Source: a bacterium
Lineage (GTDB): Bacteria > Patescibacteriota > Gracilibacteria > UBA4473
Assembly (NCBI GenBank): GCA_009995455.1
Contig: JAACPJ010000003.1
Coordinates: forward strand, 124,001-188,000
Length of the DNA stretch: 64,000 nucleotides
Reading direction: 5' to 3'
Shown: positions 33,648 to 42,544 of the stretch, piece after piece
Position numbering within the stretch: the first letter of the stretch is position 1
Layout: the number at the start of each line of letters is the position of its first letter
The notes under the pieces: generated by a model
What the model saw: the letters and a program-made list of their open reading frames with translations, nothing else
The model's database searches: none
Told to the model about the DNA's origin: nothing
Made by a program: the position numbers and the translations under genes

Positions 33648-35599
33648 TACATATTAAATTCGAAAATTTTGTTTTCGGTTAAGATCGTTACTTTTTGACC
33701 GCTCGCATCGATGTAGAAATCTCGAACATTTTGTAGGTCACCCGTTTCGTTTTGGAACATCACTTGACGTCGGTAAGTGGCAAACCGCTCCCCTTTAGTG
33801 AAGACCAGCAGTCTTTGATTATCCGGGTCTAACACATAAATGTAATCAAGTTCGGCGCTGGTGTAGATTTTGAGATTTGGTCCGCTGAACGGAATTGAAG
33901 GCAGTTCTCGGAATTCGTAATCCTGGGTTTCACCACGGAAGAGTTTTTTTATCTCTCCGCTGGCAGCAATCATGTAAATTGATCCATCAATGGTGAAGCT
34001 TACAACATCAGCGATTTCAATATTTCCCGTGTTGTAGGCGGTAGCCCCAGAGTAATTAGCACTTCTTCGTTCGTATTTCCAGATTTGGTTTTCTGTTGGA
34101 GAAAGGATGTACACGAATCGTCCGTAAGTTTTGATATCAATTCCTTTTTTCCAGTTTTCGTCTTGGGTTTGCATTGGGGTAATAATGCCTTCTCGGTATT
34201 CAATGAGTCTTGGGTCGTCGGTTAAGAATACTAATGTTCGTTGATCGGTTCGGCTGGCTCCGGCGAGGACACTTCCACCAGAAGAACTTAATTCCGCTGG
34301 TGACTCAACTACGTTTCGAACGGTTTTAATCACGCTTTTATTATCGAAGACATAAAAGCTTCCTTCTAGTTCAAGTAAACCTCGAGCCGATAAATTATCG
34401 CTTTTAGCGCCTAAATCAGCCACTAAGCTGGGAGTTACTTGTTTGGCATTTTCAACCTGTAATTGTTTATCTTTAATAGCGGCTAAAATAAATTGAGCAT
34501 CACTACGGAACAGTTTTGATTTAGATTTAAAGACTTCTTGCACCGATTGATCTGCTTTTTTTAAGTATTCTTTCGCCGATTCTCTTTCTCCTTGAATAAT
34601 AAACGTATCGGCTTGTTGCAACGCTTCGCGAGCAATGTTTAGTTCTTCTTTTAATTGAACTTCTTCTTCCGATTCCCAGCTAATTGATTTAACCCCTAAA
34701 CCAATAAGTAGCAGTACTAATACCGCTCCAGCTAAGATAACGAGATTCTTTTGTGGTCTAAATTGAGTCAGTTTTTTTAGACTCGCTGAGGCAGCGTTCA
34801 CACTCTGCATCGCTTTGTTTGGATTTTTAGCGGTTCGGTTATTAGAGAGGTTTGGAATCGATTCATTTCCAAGGGGATCTTTTTCAACCAAAGTTTCATC
34901 ACTGGTCATCGCTTCTTTTAGTGGAGCAGCCGCTTTTTCGGCTGTACTGACCATTTTATTTAAGAATCCAGCCGCGGGTGTTTCTTCTTTTTTACCAATA
35001 CCAATAATGGTAACGAGTAAATCTTCTTCTGATTTTTGTGAAAGTTCTTGTCTGAACTGATTTGAAGCTTGGCGGAAATTCTGTTTTCCTAATGTATCGG
35101 CTAACTCATTGGCGGTTAATGTTCGCAAAATGCGATTTGAACTGAGTAAAATGACGTCGTCGACCATCACTTGCCCGCTTAAGATATTTAAAAACAAATC
35201 TTCAGCTTGATCGGCAATTTCTGTAATCTGACTCACTCCGTGGTCGCGAATCAAGTAAGCTTCTGATGGACCACATTGACTAAGGTACAATTGGTGAAAA
35301 TCAAAATAAGCAACGACAATCTCAGGCGGATTTTTCCCAGTAATTTGATTCTTCTTGGCTTCTTGATTAGCGGCTTTTAGCGCGTCTTCAAAGCGATCGT
35401 AGTGATCTTCTATTTTTGAAGCTTCCATATGATCCACAATCGCCCCGAAAATTGTTTCGGCCATTGATTGTGGCTCTAGAGTTTCAGCCCCAAATTTTGC
35501 CAAGAAATAGAGTTCTTGTCCTTCACCAACCTTTTGGTGAAAGGCGAAACCAAGGTTTCCATCTGGATTTGTCTCGAACGTGTGAACCGAAAAGGCCAT
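33647..35599 (-). CDS. Membrane protein: degenerate PP2C-like domain, TM helix, beta-propeller-like ectodomain
   Basis: A 650-aa protein. Residues ~1-205 follow the order of a PPM/PP2C phosphatase, but the metal-binding motifs are degraded: the usual GDSR segment reads SQCGPSEAYLIR and the usual SDG reads LLSSNRILRTLT. One TM helix (NLVILAGAVLVLLLIGLGV) lies near residue 290. A coiled coil follows (EELNIAREALQQADTF). The C-terminal ~250 residues are repeated short beta-strand units (FVYILSPTENQIWKYE; YIYVLDPDNQRLLVF) resembling a propeller outside the cell. Likely a pseudophosphatase sensor or scaffold; function is inferred only. Confidence 0.7.
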   Translation of the reverse strand: MAFSVHTFETNPDGNLGFAFHQKVGEGQELYFLAKFGAETLEPQSMAETIFGAIVDHMEASKIEDHYDRFEDALKAANQEAKKNQITGKNPPEIVVAYFDFHQLYLSQCGPSEAYLIRDHGVSQITEIADQAEDLFLNILSGQVMVDDVILLSSNRILRTLTANELADTLGKQNFRQASNQFRQELSQKSEEDLLVTIIGIGKKEETPAAGFLNKMVSTAEKAAAPLKEAMTSDETLVEKDPLGNESIPNLSNNRTAKNPNKAMQSVNAASASLKKLTQFRPQKNLVILAGAVLVLLLIGLGVKSISWESEEEVQLKEELNIAREALQQADTFIIQGERESAKEYLKKADQSVQEVFKSKSKLFRSDAQFILAAIKDKQLQVENAKQVTPSLVADLGAKSDNLSARGLLELEGSFYVFDNKSVIKTVRNVVESPAELSSSGGSVLAGASRTDQRTLVFLTDDPRLIEYREGIITPMQTQDENWKKGIDIKTYGRFVYILSPTENQIWKYERRSANYSGATAYNTGNIEIADVVSFTIDGSIYMIAASGEIKKLFRGETQDYEFRELPSIPFSGPNLKIYTSAELDYIYVLDPDNQRLLVFTKGERFATYRRQVMFQNETGDLQNVRDFYIDASGQKVTILTENKIFEFNM

Positions 35600-35746
35600 A
35601 AATTTTGTGGATATTTACCTATCAATTGTAAAGCAGTAGACAGAATTGCCAATTTGATGAGGTTGACGTTTTGTGCTAAAGTGTTTAAATTGTATTTGTG
35701 AATCTCTTTTCTATCAAGGATGCCACGTTCCGTGTGGTTTTATTGC

Positions 35747-36712
35747 CTATTGGGTTAATTGACTAATATCAAGTAATGGTAAACCGCTATCAGGCATGAT
35801 GCCCCATTTAATTGAAGGCGACATTTTTTCGACAAACTGGAGTTGAATTACTTCTGGATTGCTGGCTAAGGCTTCTCCTTTTAACCGAATCGATTCGGCT
35901 TCCGCTTCAGCTTCAATAATTGTTTTTTGTTTTCTGATTTCGGCTTCTTGTTTTTCAAACTCAGCTTTTTCAATTTTCTGTTGAGCGATTTGTTTTTCTT
36001 CAATGGCGTTTAAATAGCTCTGGCTAAAACCAATGTGCCGAATTAAGACATCGCCCAAAATTACATTTTTACTGCCAAAATTGGCTTTCATGGTGCTTTC
36101 AATTTCTTCTTCCATTTGTTGACGCGTGTTTTCGTTATAAAGTTCTTTTGAAGTGAAACCGGTTACTTTCTCACGAGTAATTGATCTGGCAGCGGGCCGC
36201 ACGACTTTATCCACATAATTTAAGCCAATGGTTCTATAGATCACACTGGCGTTATCACCATCAATTTGAAACTGAACGGTTAAATCAACGGTGACGGTTT
36301 GTCCGTCTTTTGTTAGGGCATCAATTGAATTATTACTGTCGTTACTTTGTAAGGCGTAATTTCGAACGGTTGATTCCGAGCTGTTAACCAAGCTTTGCAG
36401 CTGCAAGGCTTTGGTATTATTAATCATATCGGCTTCACTTAAATTGGCCGACATCGTATAGGTTTGCAGCCGAGTATTCATGAGAATAGCACTTTGCCAA
36501 AATGGAATTTTTAAATGGATTCCTTCACCAAGTTCACGCTCAAGCACTCCACGACCACGATCAAAAATAACGGCTACATGCCCAGCGGGCACACTGACAA
36601 AACCATCGAGTATGACTACAGTGGCTACGCCTAAAACTATGAGAGGGGTCAGAATGGAAGCAATGGTAGGAATTTTCATGGAGTTAAATGGATTTGTTTT
36701 TTTTGTAGTCAT
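35747..36712 (-). CDS. SPFH/band 7 (prohibitin-like) membrane protein
   Basis: A 321-aa protein. One N-terminal TM helix (ASILTPLIVLGVATVVILDG) precedes the SPFH start FVSVPAGHVAVIFDRGRGV. A band-7 domain and a C-terminal coiled coil (KIEKAEFEKQEAEIRKQKTI) follow. Such proteins oligomerise into rings that organise membranes or guard proteases. I start at MTTKKTNPFNS (36712); an ATG at 36679 (MKIPTIASIL) also works. The longer ORF-track start is inside the promoter. It diverges from the ECF sigma gene, with promoters about 30 bp apart. Confidence 0.9.
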   Translation of the reverse strand: MTTKKTNPFNSMKIPTIASILTPLIVLGVATVVILDGFVSVPAGHVAVIFDRGRGVLERELGEGIHLKIPFWQSAILMNTRLQTYTMSANLSEADMINNTKALQLQSLVNSSESTVRNYALQSNDSNNSIDALTKDGQTVTVDLTVQFQIDGDNASVIYRTIGLNYVDKVVRPAARSITREKVTGFTSKELYNENTRQQMEEEIESTMKANFGSKNVILGDVLIRHIGFSQSYLNAIEEKQIAQQKIEKAEFEKQEAEIRKQKTIIEAEAEAESIRLKGEALASNPEVIQLQFVEKMSPSIKWGIMPDSGLPLLDISQLTQ

Positions 36713-36758
36713 CAGAATATGGTTTAAAGTTCCTTTAAAGTAGTTTTGATATAATCTT

Positions 36759-36786
36759 ATACTAAAAAAAATAAGCGTTTGGTCAA
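36759..36786 (-). promoter_or_regulatory. Promoter of the SPFH gene (TTGACC-16-TAGTAT)
   Basis: On the minus strand TTGACC (36781-36786) and TAGTAT (36759-36764), 16 bp apart, give a leader of about 40 nt before the ATG at 36712. Confidence 0.55.
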
Positions 36787-36819
36787 AGCTTGAAATTCCT
36801 GTCACAAATAAAATGCGTG

Positions 36820-36848
36820 TTGCGTTTTACCTACTGACTCACTATTAA
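36820..36848 (+). promoter_or_regulatory. Promoter of the ECF sigma operon (TTGCGT-17-TATTAA)
   Basis: TTGCGT (36820-36825) and TATTAA (36843-36848), 17 bp apart. Start of transcription is expected near 36855, at the TTG the ORF track uses, so the ATG at 36875 is preferred. Confidence 0.6.
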
Positions 36849-36874
36849 TAGTCTTGAGTTACCCCTCTACGCTG

Positions 36875-37432
36875 ATGAATAAGAATGTGCCTGCTGGCCG
36901 ATTGGTTGAAAATGCTATTGCTGGTGATGAAGAAGCTTTCTCATTGCTCTATGACAATTTCTACACCCCTATCTTTCGCTTTGTGCTGAAGAAAGTAAGT
37001 GACCCCGATTTGGCAGAAGATTTGACGCAAACAGTGTTTTTGAAGGCCTGGAAAGCCGATAAAGCCCTGGCCGCAAATCATCCGTCGCCACTGGCTTATT
37101 TTTACACCGTTGCTCGGAATTTAGTCACTGACTATTATCGAAAGCAAAAAACCGTTTCGCTTGAAGGCATGGATGAGGCGCAAGATAAGTTGCAAACCCT
37201 GCCCAGCGATGATCCAGATCCGCAAGCCATACTTGAATCCGTTGAGGCTCAGAATTTTGTAAAAGATTTACTCGGGAATATTAAAACTGAATATCGAGAG
37301 GTCTTGGATCTAAAGTTCTTAAAAGGTTATTCAAACGCTGAAGTGGCTGAAAAACTTGGGAAATCAGAAATGAATATTAGGCAAATTCAAGTAAGGGCGC
37401 TTAGAAAATTAAAATCTCATTTAAATAATTAA
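36875..37432 (+). CDS. ECF-type sigma-70 family RNA polymerase sigma factor
   Basis: A 185-aa sigma factor. Region 2 is EEAFSLLYDNFYTPIFRFVLKKVSDPDLAEDLTQTVFLKAW. Region 4 is LDLKFLKGYSNAEVAEKLGKSEMNIRQIQVRALRKLK, the -35-recognising HTH. The linker between them is short, as in ECF factors. The stop overlaps the ATG of the next gene (TAATG), which looks like its anti-sigma, a standard ECF arrangement. Target promoters are not evident. Confidence 0.93.
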   Translation: MNKNVPAGRLVENAIAGDEEAFSLLYDNFYTPIFRFVLKKVSDPDLAEDLTQTVFLKAWKADKALAANHPSPLAYFYTVARNLVTDYYRKQKTVSLEGMDEAQDKLQTLPSDDPDPQAILESVEAQNFVKDLLGNIKTEYREVLDLKFLKGYSNAEVAEKLGKSEMNIRQIQVRALRKLKSHLNN

Positions 37433-38076
37433 TGACTGCCATGTCCTCCATTACTGACCAACAATTTGAATCTATCTTACTGCGCTTAGAGAGCGGAGAA
37501 AGCATGGGTTCGGTCCAAGCAGATTTTCCGCATCTGACGGAAGACATAGCGGCGTTGCAAGATTTACAAGATTTCTTCTCCGCGCAAAGAACTTTGGTAA
37601 AACCAAATCCACAAGGTTTGAAATCGGTGTTAAGACAAGTTGACTTGCTTAACACTCCACCAGAAGATGATTCGACTTGGGGATCGTTTTTTACGAGCTT
37701 TAGTCGTTATGCTGGAGTGGCATTACCCGCTGTTTTAGTGCTGGGTGTCAGTGGTTATGTTTGGCAATCACAAGTGCCGGCGTCAGTCGCGCCTTCAATT
37801 GTGAGTGATCAACAAGAAGTGGCTTTAGTTTCTGCCGATGCCTTGCCAATGGCTCGTAAAATGGTCGCGCCTGCGGCTATGATGATGGCCGATTCCATGC
37901 CGGTTTCAGTTCAAACTGCTAATGCGGGAACGGCTGAAATGGATATGGAAGCTTTGGCGCAATCTTTAAGTGATGAATTTGCCAATGATATGGCAGAGTT
38001 CGAAAGCACGAAAGAATCATTAGAACCAATTTTTACCGAACAACTTTTTAGTTACCAACCGACCTCATCATTATGA
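37432..38076 (+). CDS. Putative membrane anti-sigma factor
   Basis: A 214-aa protein with a cytosolic N-terminal helical part (QQFESILLRLESGESMGSVQ, about 1-80) and one TM helix (YAGVALPAVLVLGVSGYVW, near 95). A Met/Ala-rich outer region follows. The position right after an ECF sigma gene, with TAATG overlap, and single-pass topology fit an anti-sigma factor. No conserved ZAS zinc motif is visible. Its stop is TGA within an ATGA overlap with the next gene, one of only two TGA stops in the window. Confidence 0.7.
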   Translation: MTAMSSITDQQFESILLRLESGESMGSVQADFPHLTEDIAALQDLQDFFSAQRTLVKPNPQGLKSVLRQVDLLNTPPEDDSTWGSFFTSFSRYAGVALPAVLVLGVSGYVWQSQVPASVAPSIVSDQQEVALVSADALPMARKMVAPAAMMMADSMPVSVQTANAGTAEMDMEALAQSLSDEFANDMAEFESTKESLEPIFTEQLFSYQPTSSL

Positions 38077-38498
38077 AATATTTAATTTTCGGTTTCGGAC
38101 TTTTATTTTCAACGGGCATGGCGAATGCTCAGTATGAAGATTTGGTAGCACAAAAAATGGAAAATCTTGTTTCTCTAGAGCAAACAGTTGAAGGCGCTAC
38201 GGCCCTTTCTGAAATGGATAAAGCTTGGGCTTTAAATCAAATTGAACAAAGTAAAACACAACTCATTCAAGCGAGTGAAGAAGATTTAGAAGCTTTGCAA
38301 CAAGCAGAATTTACGATCAACCAAACTTCTGAAAAAGTAGCCGCTCGATTACTCGCCGCCAAAAAAGCGCGTTTGATGGGCCGAGTGGCTTCACTTGATG
38401 CCATGATTGAACAATATCAAGTTGAAGGCTTAGACACGCAAAAATTAGAAGTGCTGAGCGCAGCGATGAAAATGCAAATTTCTGCGCTTATGGAGTAA
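38073..38498 (+). CDS. Secreted helical protein of the ECF operon
   Basis: A 141-aa protein. Signal peptide MKYLIFGFGLLFSTGMANA is followed by an all-helical, Glu/Gln-rich chain (LEQTVEGATALSEMDKAWALNQ) without cysteines. It starts inside the stop of the anti-sigma gene (ATGA), so translation is coupled. It may be the extracytoplasmic partner that senses stress for the sigma system; no family recognised. Confidence 0.7.
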   Translation: MKYLIFGFGLLFSTGMANAQYEDLVAQKMENLVSLEQTVEGATALSEMDKAWALNQIEQSKTQLIQASEEDLEALQQAEFTINQTSEKVAARLLAAKKARLMGRVASLDAMIEQYQVEGLDTQKLEVLSAAMKMQISALME

Positions 38499-38595
38499 CT
38501 CTTAGTTGGCAGAAACCAATTAAAAATTGTGTTAGCTCAAAATCCTGCTTTAATATTAAGTTATGGTTTATTCCCTTAATTTTTAACTTTATTTT

Positions 38596-40530
38596 ATGGA
38601 ATACGTATCCCGATTTTTACAGTTAGTGGAATTGGAGAGAAAGGCCGAAATTAAAAGACATCGAGATGAAATGACACTCTTGACCGCTCGCGAGCGGCAA
38701 TCGCTTGGGCGCTGTGAGTTTTATTTGAGTGGGAAAAAAGCGCCGAGTGTTTTTCACTATACCGTCATTAAGTACAGCAAAGATCGTCCTTTAAACACGC
38801 GAATGAGTGTGGGGGATTTAGTTTTGGTGAGTCGGGGAAACCCGCTAGAGAGTGAAGTCTCTGGTACAATTACGAGTGTTAGTAAATTTGATATAACCGT
38901 CGCTTTTGAAAATGCGCCACCGCGTTGGGCATTTGGGTCGAGTTTGCGTTTAGATTTGTATTCAAACGATATGCCATATCGGCGAATGCAGGATAATTTG
39001 AAGCTTTTTTCTAAAATTAAGCACCCTTTAAAATCGGTAGTTTTAGGGGAACGTCCGATGTTTCCTCCAAAAATTGTAGAAGTTGAAGTGTTTAACAAAC
39101 AGTTGAACCATTCACAGATTGAAGCGATAGAATCAGCGCTTGGAACTCGGGATGGCTTTTTAATCCACGGGCCACCAGGAACCGGCAAAACCACGACCTT
39201 GGCCGAACTCATCTTTCAAGGTGTGCTTAGACGAAAACGTATTTTAGCCACTGCAGAATCTAACATTGCGGCGGATAATATTCTTATAAAATTGGCGGAT
39301 TATCCAGATTTAAAAATTGTTAGAATTGGACATCCCGCCAGAATTGTACCAGGTTATGAAGCCTATTCTCTACACGCTCATTTTCAGGCGCATCCTAAAT
39401 ACCAAGCCTTTAAAGGGAAATGGGAAGAAGTGACCCAAATGCGCTCAAAACAGACTACTTTTCAAAAGCCAAAAGACCGATTGAGAAGAGGTTTAACCGA
39501 TGCTGAGATAATGCAAAAAGGTCGGAGTGGCAAAGGCGCTCGTGGGATTAAGTGTCGAAAAATATGTTCTATGTATGGCTGGTTAAAACAGCAACAACGT
39601 ATAGAAGAAAAAGTGCACACCATTAAGGAACTCGAACAACAAATATTTAATGATATTTTAGCGGGTGCTGATATTGTAATTGGAACCAACTGTATGTCTG
39701 GAAGTGATTTAATGCAAAACCAGTATTTTGATATCGCGGTGATTGATGAAGGGAGTCAACAAGTTGAACCGTCGTCTTTGATTCCTTTAATGAAAGCGCG
39801 TCGATTTGTGATGGCCGGGGATGATCAACAGTTGCCACCCACAATTATAAACCCGAAAGCGATGGAATTGCAGAAAACTTTATTTGCCCGACTTAAAGCG
39901 CAGGCGCCTTGGAATGTTAAAATGCTTGAGGTGCAGTACCGCATGAATGATCAGATTTTGGCTTATCCTAAAAGTCAGTTTTACGAGTCTCGTTTGGTTT
40001 CAGATGCCTCTGTGGCGCAAAGATCATTGCTGGATTTAATTCCTCATGAATCACTAACTACGTCTGGCTACTTAACCCCGGCTTTTCCGGTTATTTTTAC
40101 CGATACCAGTTTGGAAGGCGAGGAAGCATTGGAATCTAGAAACGAAAAATCGTCTTCTTATGAAAATTTACATGAAGCCGTGCATGTACAGAAGGTAATT
40201 GAGGAATGTTTTAAATTTGGACTTCTGTCAGAACATATTGGTGTCATTGCGCCTTATCAAGCGCAAGTGAGACTCCTCACTCGACTTATAGGGGAAACCG
40301 GTGTTGAGATTAATTCGGTCGATGGTTTTCAGGGGCGTGAGAAAGAAGTGATCATTATTTCTTTTGTCAGAGCAAACCCCGAGCATAATTTAGGTTTCTT
40401 AAAAGATTTAAGACGTTTAAATGTGGCCATTACCAGAGCCAAAAGAAAGCTGATAATCATTGCACATGGTGAAACTTTAAAAGCACATCCCGTTTACGAA
40501 TCTTGGTTAAACCAAATTACAACGACCTAA
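38596..40530 (+). CDS. Superfamily 1 Upf1-like DNA/RNA helicase
   Basis: A 644-aa helicase of the Upf1/IGHMBP2 group. An N-terminal beta-barrel-like region (about 40-125) is followed by motif I GPPGTGKTTTLAEL. Motif II is VIDEGSQQVEPSSLIPL, motif III MAGDDQQLPPT, motif V VDGFQGREKEVIIIS, and motif VI NVAITRAKRKLIII. The Lys-rich insert after motif Ia is typical of the family. Relatives unwind nucleic acid 5'-3' in repair or RNA turnover. No operon partner. Confidence 0.93.
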   Translation: MEYVSRFLQLVELERKAEIKRHRDEMTLLTARERQSLGRCEFYLSGKKAPSVFHYTVIKYSKDRPLNTRMSVGDLVLVSRGNPLESEVSGTITSVSKFDITVAFENAPPRWAFGSSLRLDLYSNDMPYRRMQDNLKLFSKIKHPLKSVVLGERPMFPPKIVEVEVFNKQLNHSQIEAIESALGTRDGFLIHGPPGTGKTTTLAELIFQGVLRRKRILATAESNIAADNILIKLADYPDLKIVRIGHPARIVPGYEAYSLHAHFQAHPKYQAFKGKWEEVTQMRSKQTTFQKPKDRLRRGLTDAEIMQKGRSGKGARGIKCRKICSMYGWLKQQQRIEEKVHTIKELEQQIFNDILAGADIVIGTNCMSGSDLMQNQYFDIAVIDEGSQQVEPSSLIPLMKARRFVMAGDDQQLPPTIINPKAMELQKTLFARLKAQAPWNVKMLEVQYRMNDQILAYPKSQFYESRLVSDASVAQRSLLDLIPHESLTTSGYLTPAFPVIFTDTSLEGEEALESRNEKSSSYENLHEAVHVQKVIEECFKFGLLSEHIGVIAPYQAQVRLLTRLIGETGVEINSVDGFQGREKEVIIISFVRANPEHNLGFLKDLRRLNVAITRAKRKLIIIAHGETLKAHPVYESWLNQITTT

Positions 40531-40546
40531 AATCGAATTACGAAAT

Positions 40547-40575
40547 TTGTCGGCACATTAGGCATAAGCTAGAAT
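40547..40575 (+). promoter_or_regulatory. Promoter of the pilin-like gene (TTGTCG-17-TAGAAT)
   Basis: TTGTCG (40547-40552) and TAGAAT (40570-40575), 17 bp apart, end 7 nt before the GTG at 40583: leaderless with a GTG start. Confidence 0.75.
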
Positions 40576-40582
40576 ATGGCTT

Positions 40583-41203
40583 GTGAAAAAAAAAGGATTT
40601 ACGCTTATTGAATTGCTCGTGGTGATTGTGATTATTTCAATTCTCGCAGGGATAAGTGTGGCAACCTTAGTTGGCTATCAAGAAAAAGCGCGTATTGCCG
40701 CACAGCTGGCTAATTTACGCACTAGTATTAATGAACTTTTAGTCCTTCGCATAGATTATGAAAATGGCAGTTTATCGGCTTCAGATCTTATGCAAAAAGA
40801 CTTGAGAGTCGTAGAATTAGCGATCAATGTGGGACGCTTGCAGACAAAACAAAATTTAATCGATATTACGGGGAATACTTGTTCGGATTGTATTTGCCGA
40901 AACTTCGATTTCGTATCACCGATTGCCAATCCCGCTCAAGCCTGCATTGATAGATGGGATTTGATTTTAACGGCCATTAAGGCTTCTTCAGAAATTGATT
41001 TAAGTTTTATGAACAAGGACCCGTGGGGCTCGCCTTATCTAGTGGATGAAAATGAAGGCGAACAGCCTGGTAATTATTGTCGCCGAGACACACTTTTTTC
41101 GGCTGGTCCAGACCGTCGCCATGAAGCTATTGGAGAAGATGCCACGGGTGATGGGTATTCTATCCGGCTAGACTTTTACAACCGAAGTTTGTGTGGAGAC
41201 TAG
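40583..41203 (+). CDS. Type IV pilin/pseudopilin-like protein
   Basis: A 206-aa protein beginning with GTG. KKKGFTLIELLVVIVIISIL is a canonical prepilin N-terminus: a short basic leader, Gly before the cleavage site, Phe1, Glu5 and a hydrophobic helix. The rest is GspG/pseudopilin-like with C-terminal cysteines (CSDCICRNF, NYCRRD). Prepilin peptidase would process it. It has its own promoter and is not near other pilus genes in the window, so assembly genes must lie elsewhere. Start codon choice is set by the promoter. Confidence 0.93.
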   Translation: MKKKGFTLIELLVVIVIISILAGISVATLVGYQEKARIAAQLANLRTSINELLVLRIDYENGSLSASDLMQKDLRVVELAINVGRLQTKQNLIDITGNTCSDCICRNFDFVSPIANPAQACIDRWDLILTAIKASSEIDLSFMNKDPWGSPYLVDENEGEQPGNYCRRDTLFSAGPDRRHEAIGEDATGDGYSIRLDFYNRSLCGD

Positions 41204-41241
41204 TCTTGTGGTTTAGGGGTTTATAAATAGGCTGAGATCGA

Positions 41242-41592
41242 ATGAAATTATTGGCTAAAGTTTTGCTCGGTACCAAATTTTTCGCGCTCAGTTGTATTGC
41301 TTTTATGAGCACGACGAATGCTTTGGTTTTGCCGTGTCATGATATACCAGAAATAGAGAAGGCTAATTGTGAAGCCTGTATTCTATCTTTAGAAGCTTGG
41401 TCAGAGCCTTTAATTGAAAATCAGAATGCGATTGTTCTAGAAACTAATTCTATAACCGTTTCACCTTTCTTTTTTGAGCCGCCTTTAGTGAATTTAAAAG
41501 AGCAGTCATTAGAAATCCGACCACCTCCGCCGGACTTGAAACTTTGGCGTGGTGAAGAAATTTTTCAAGAACAAATAAAGCTAAGGCTCTAG
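41242..41592 (+). CDS. Hypothetical secreted 116-aa protein
   Basis: Signal-peptide-like N-terminus (GTKFFALSCIAFMSTTNALV), then a short domain with cysteines CHDIPEIEKANCEACILS. The C-terminus is Pro-rich (RPPPPDLK). No family recognised. It lies 38 nt after the pilin-like gene and may share its transcript. Confidence 0.5.
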   Translation: MKLLAKVLLGTKFFALSCIAFMSTTNALVLPCHDIPEIEKANCEACILSLEAWSEPLIENQNAIVLETNSITVSPFFFEPPLVNLKEQSLEIRPPPPDLKLWRGEEIFQEQIKLRL

Positions 41593-41640
41593 AAATTTAC
41601 GAGGCGCTGACTTAATTTATTTTTCTTAATTTTTTTTAAT

Positions 41641-42501
41641 ATGCGATTTTTATTACTCTCAACTTTATTACTCTCAAGTGTTGCTTTTGCTCTGGAGCAG
41701 AGCGATTCAGCTATGGATCACTCTGTGCATATGCAACACGAAATGATGCCAACTCAAACGATGGTTATGCCGGTGATAATGCCGGTAATGGAAATGGAGA
41801 CCACTCATGAAGAGGAAACACACGTTACAGAAACTCATGATTCTGTAATGCCCGTACTGGAGATGCCAAAAATGTCACCGGCTCCATTAGTTGAAATGAT
41901 GGAAGATACCACAACTTGGCATGGGATGGACGCGCATCATTCGGCGGTTCCTTCTACTGAAGCTTTTGAACATATAAATCATACCTTGCACGAAGCCATG
42001 AATATTGAATATTCAGGTAACGCGGACATCGATTTTTTAAGAAGCATGATTCCACATCATCAAGGAGCCCTTGATATGGCAGATGTAGAAAAACAATTCG
42101 GAAAGGACGGTACGGTGAAAACTTTTGCCAACAAAGTGAAACGAGATCAAGTAAAAGAAATTCGTTGGATGCGAATTTTACTGCAAACGCTTGAATATGA
42201 GAATGCCAGTAATAGGTCGATCAATGAAGCTTCTATTGAAGCGAATAGAATGGTGAATATGAATATGCACCAAAATATGGCCGTTGAATTTACGGGCAGC
42301 GCTGATATTGATTTTATGACCGGAATGATTCCGCATCACGAAGGCGCTGTTGCCATGGCTGAAGTGGTACTTGAACACGGGAAAGATAAACGAGTTAAAG
42401 ATTTAGCTCGAGGCATTATTAATGCACAAACGAGTGAAATAACAACCATGAAAAAATGGCTGAGTCGTTTGAAATGGCGTTCTCAATTTTGGAGAGCATA
42501 A
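41641..42501 (+). CDS. Exported protein with two DUF305 (ferritin-like) domains
   Basis: A 286-aa protein with signal peptide MRFLLLSTLLLSSVAFA. A Met/His/Thr-rich linker (residues ~20-110) and two DUF305 repeats follow. The core IDFLRSMIPHHQGALDMA recurs as IDFMTGMIPHHEGAVAMA, each with the paired histidines of the family. DUF305 proteins are four-helix bundles often linked to copper, and the Met/His-rich linker (MQHEMMPTQTMVMPV) supports metal binding; that is inference. A terminator follows. Confidence 0.88.
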   Translation: MRFLLLSTLLLSSVAFALEQSDSAMDHSVHMQHEMMPTQTMVMPVIMPVMEMETTHEEETHVTETHDSVMPVLEMPKMSPAPLVEMMEDTTTWHGMDAHHSAVPSTEAFEHINHTLHEAMNIEYSGNADIDFLRSMIPHHQGALDMADVEKQFGKDGTVKTFANKVKRDQVKEIRWMRILLQTLEYENASNRSINEASIEANRMVNMNMHQNMAVEFTGSADIDFMTGMIPHHEGAVAMAEVVLEHGKDKRVKDLARGIINAQTSEITTMKKWLSRLKWRSQFWRA

Positions 42502-42515
42502 ATCATTAATTCTTT

Positions 42516-42544
42516 AAAAAAGGGGCCGGAAGCCCCTTTTTTTT
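42516..42544. terminator. Bidirectional intrinsic terminator
   Basis: AAAAAAGGGGC / GCCCCTTTTTT hairpin between convergent DUF305 and lactate dehydrogenase genes. Confidence 0.93.

Noticed and set aside
38074-38076. TGA read as glycine (Gracilibacteria-type code)
   Set aside because: All conserved glycines use GGN and no conserved gene is interrupted by TGA; TGA avoidance is reported instead.
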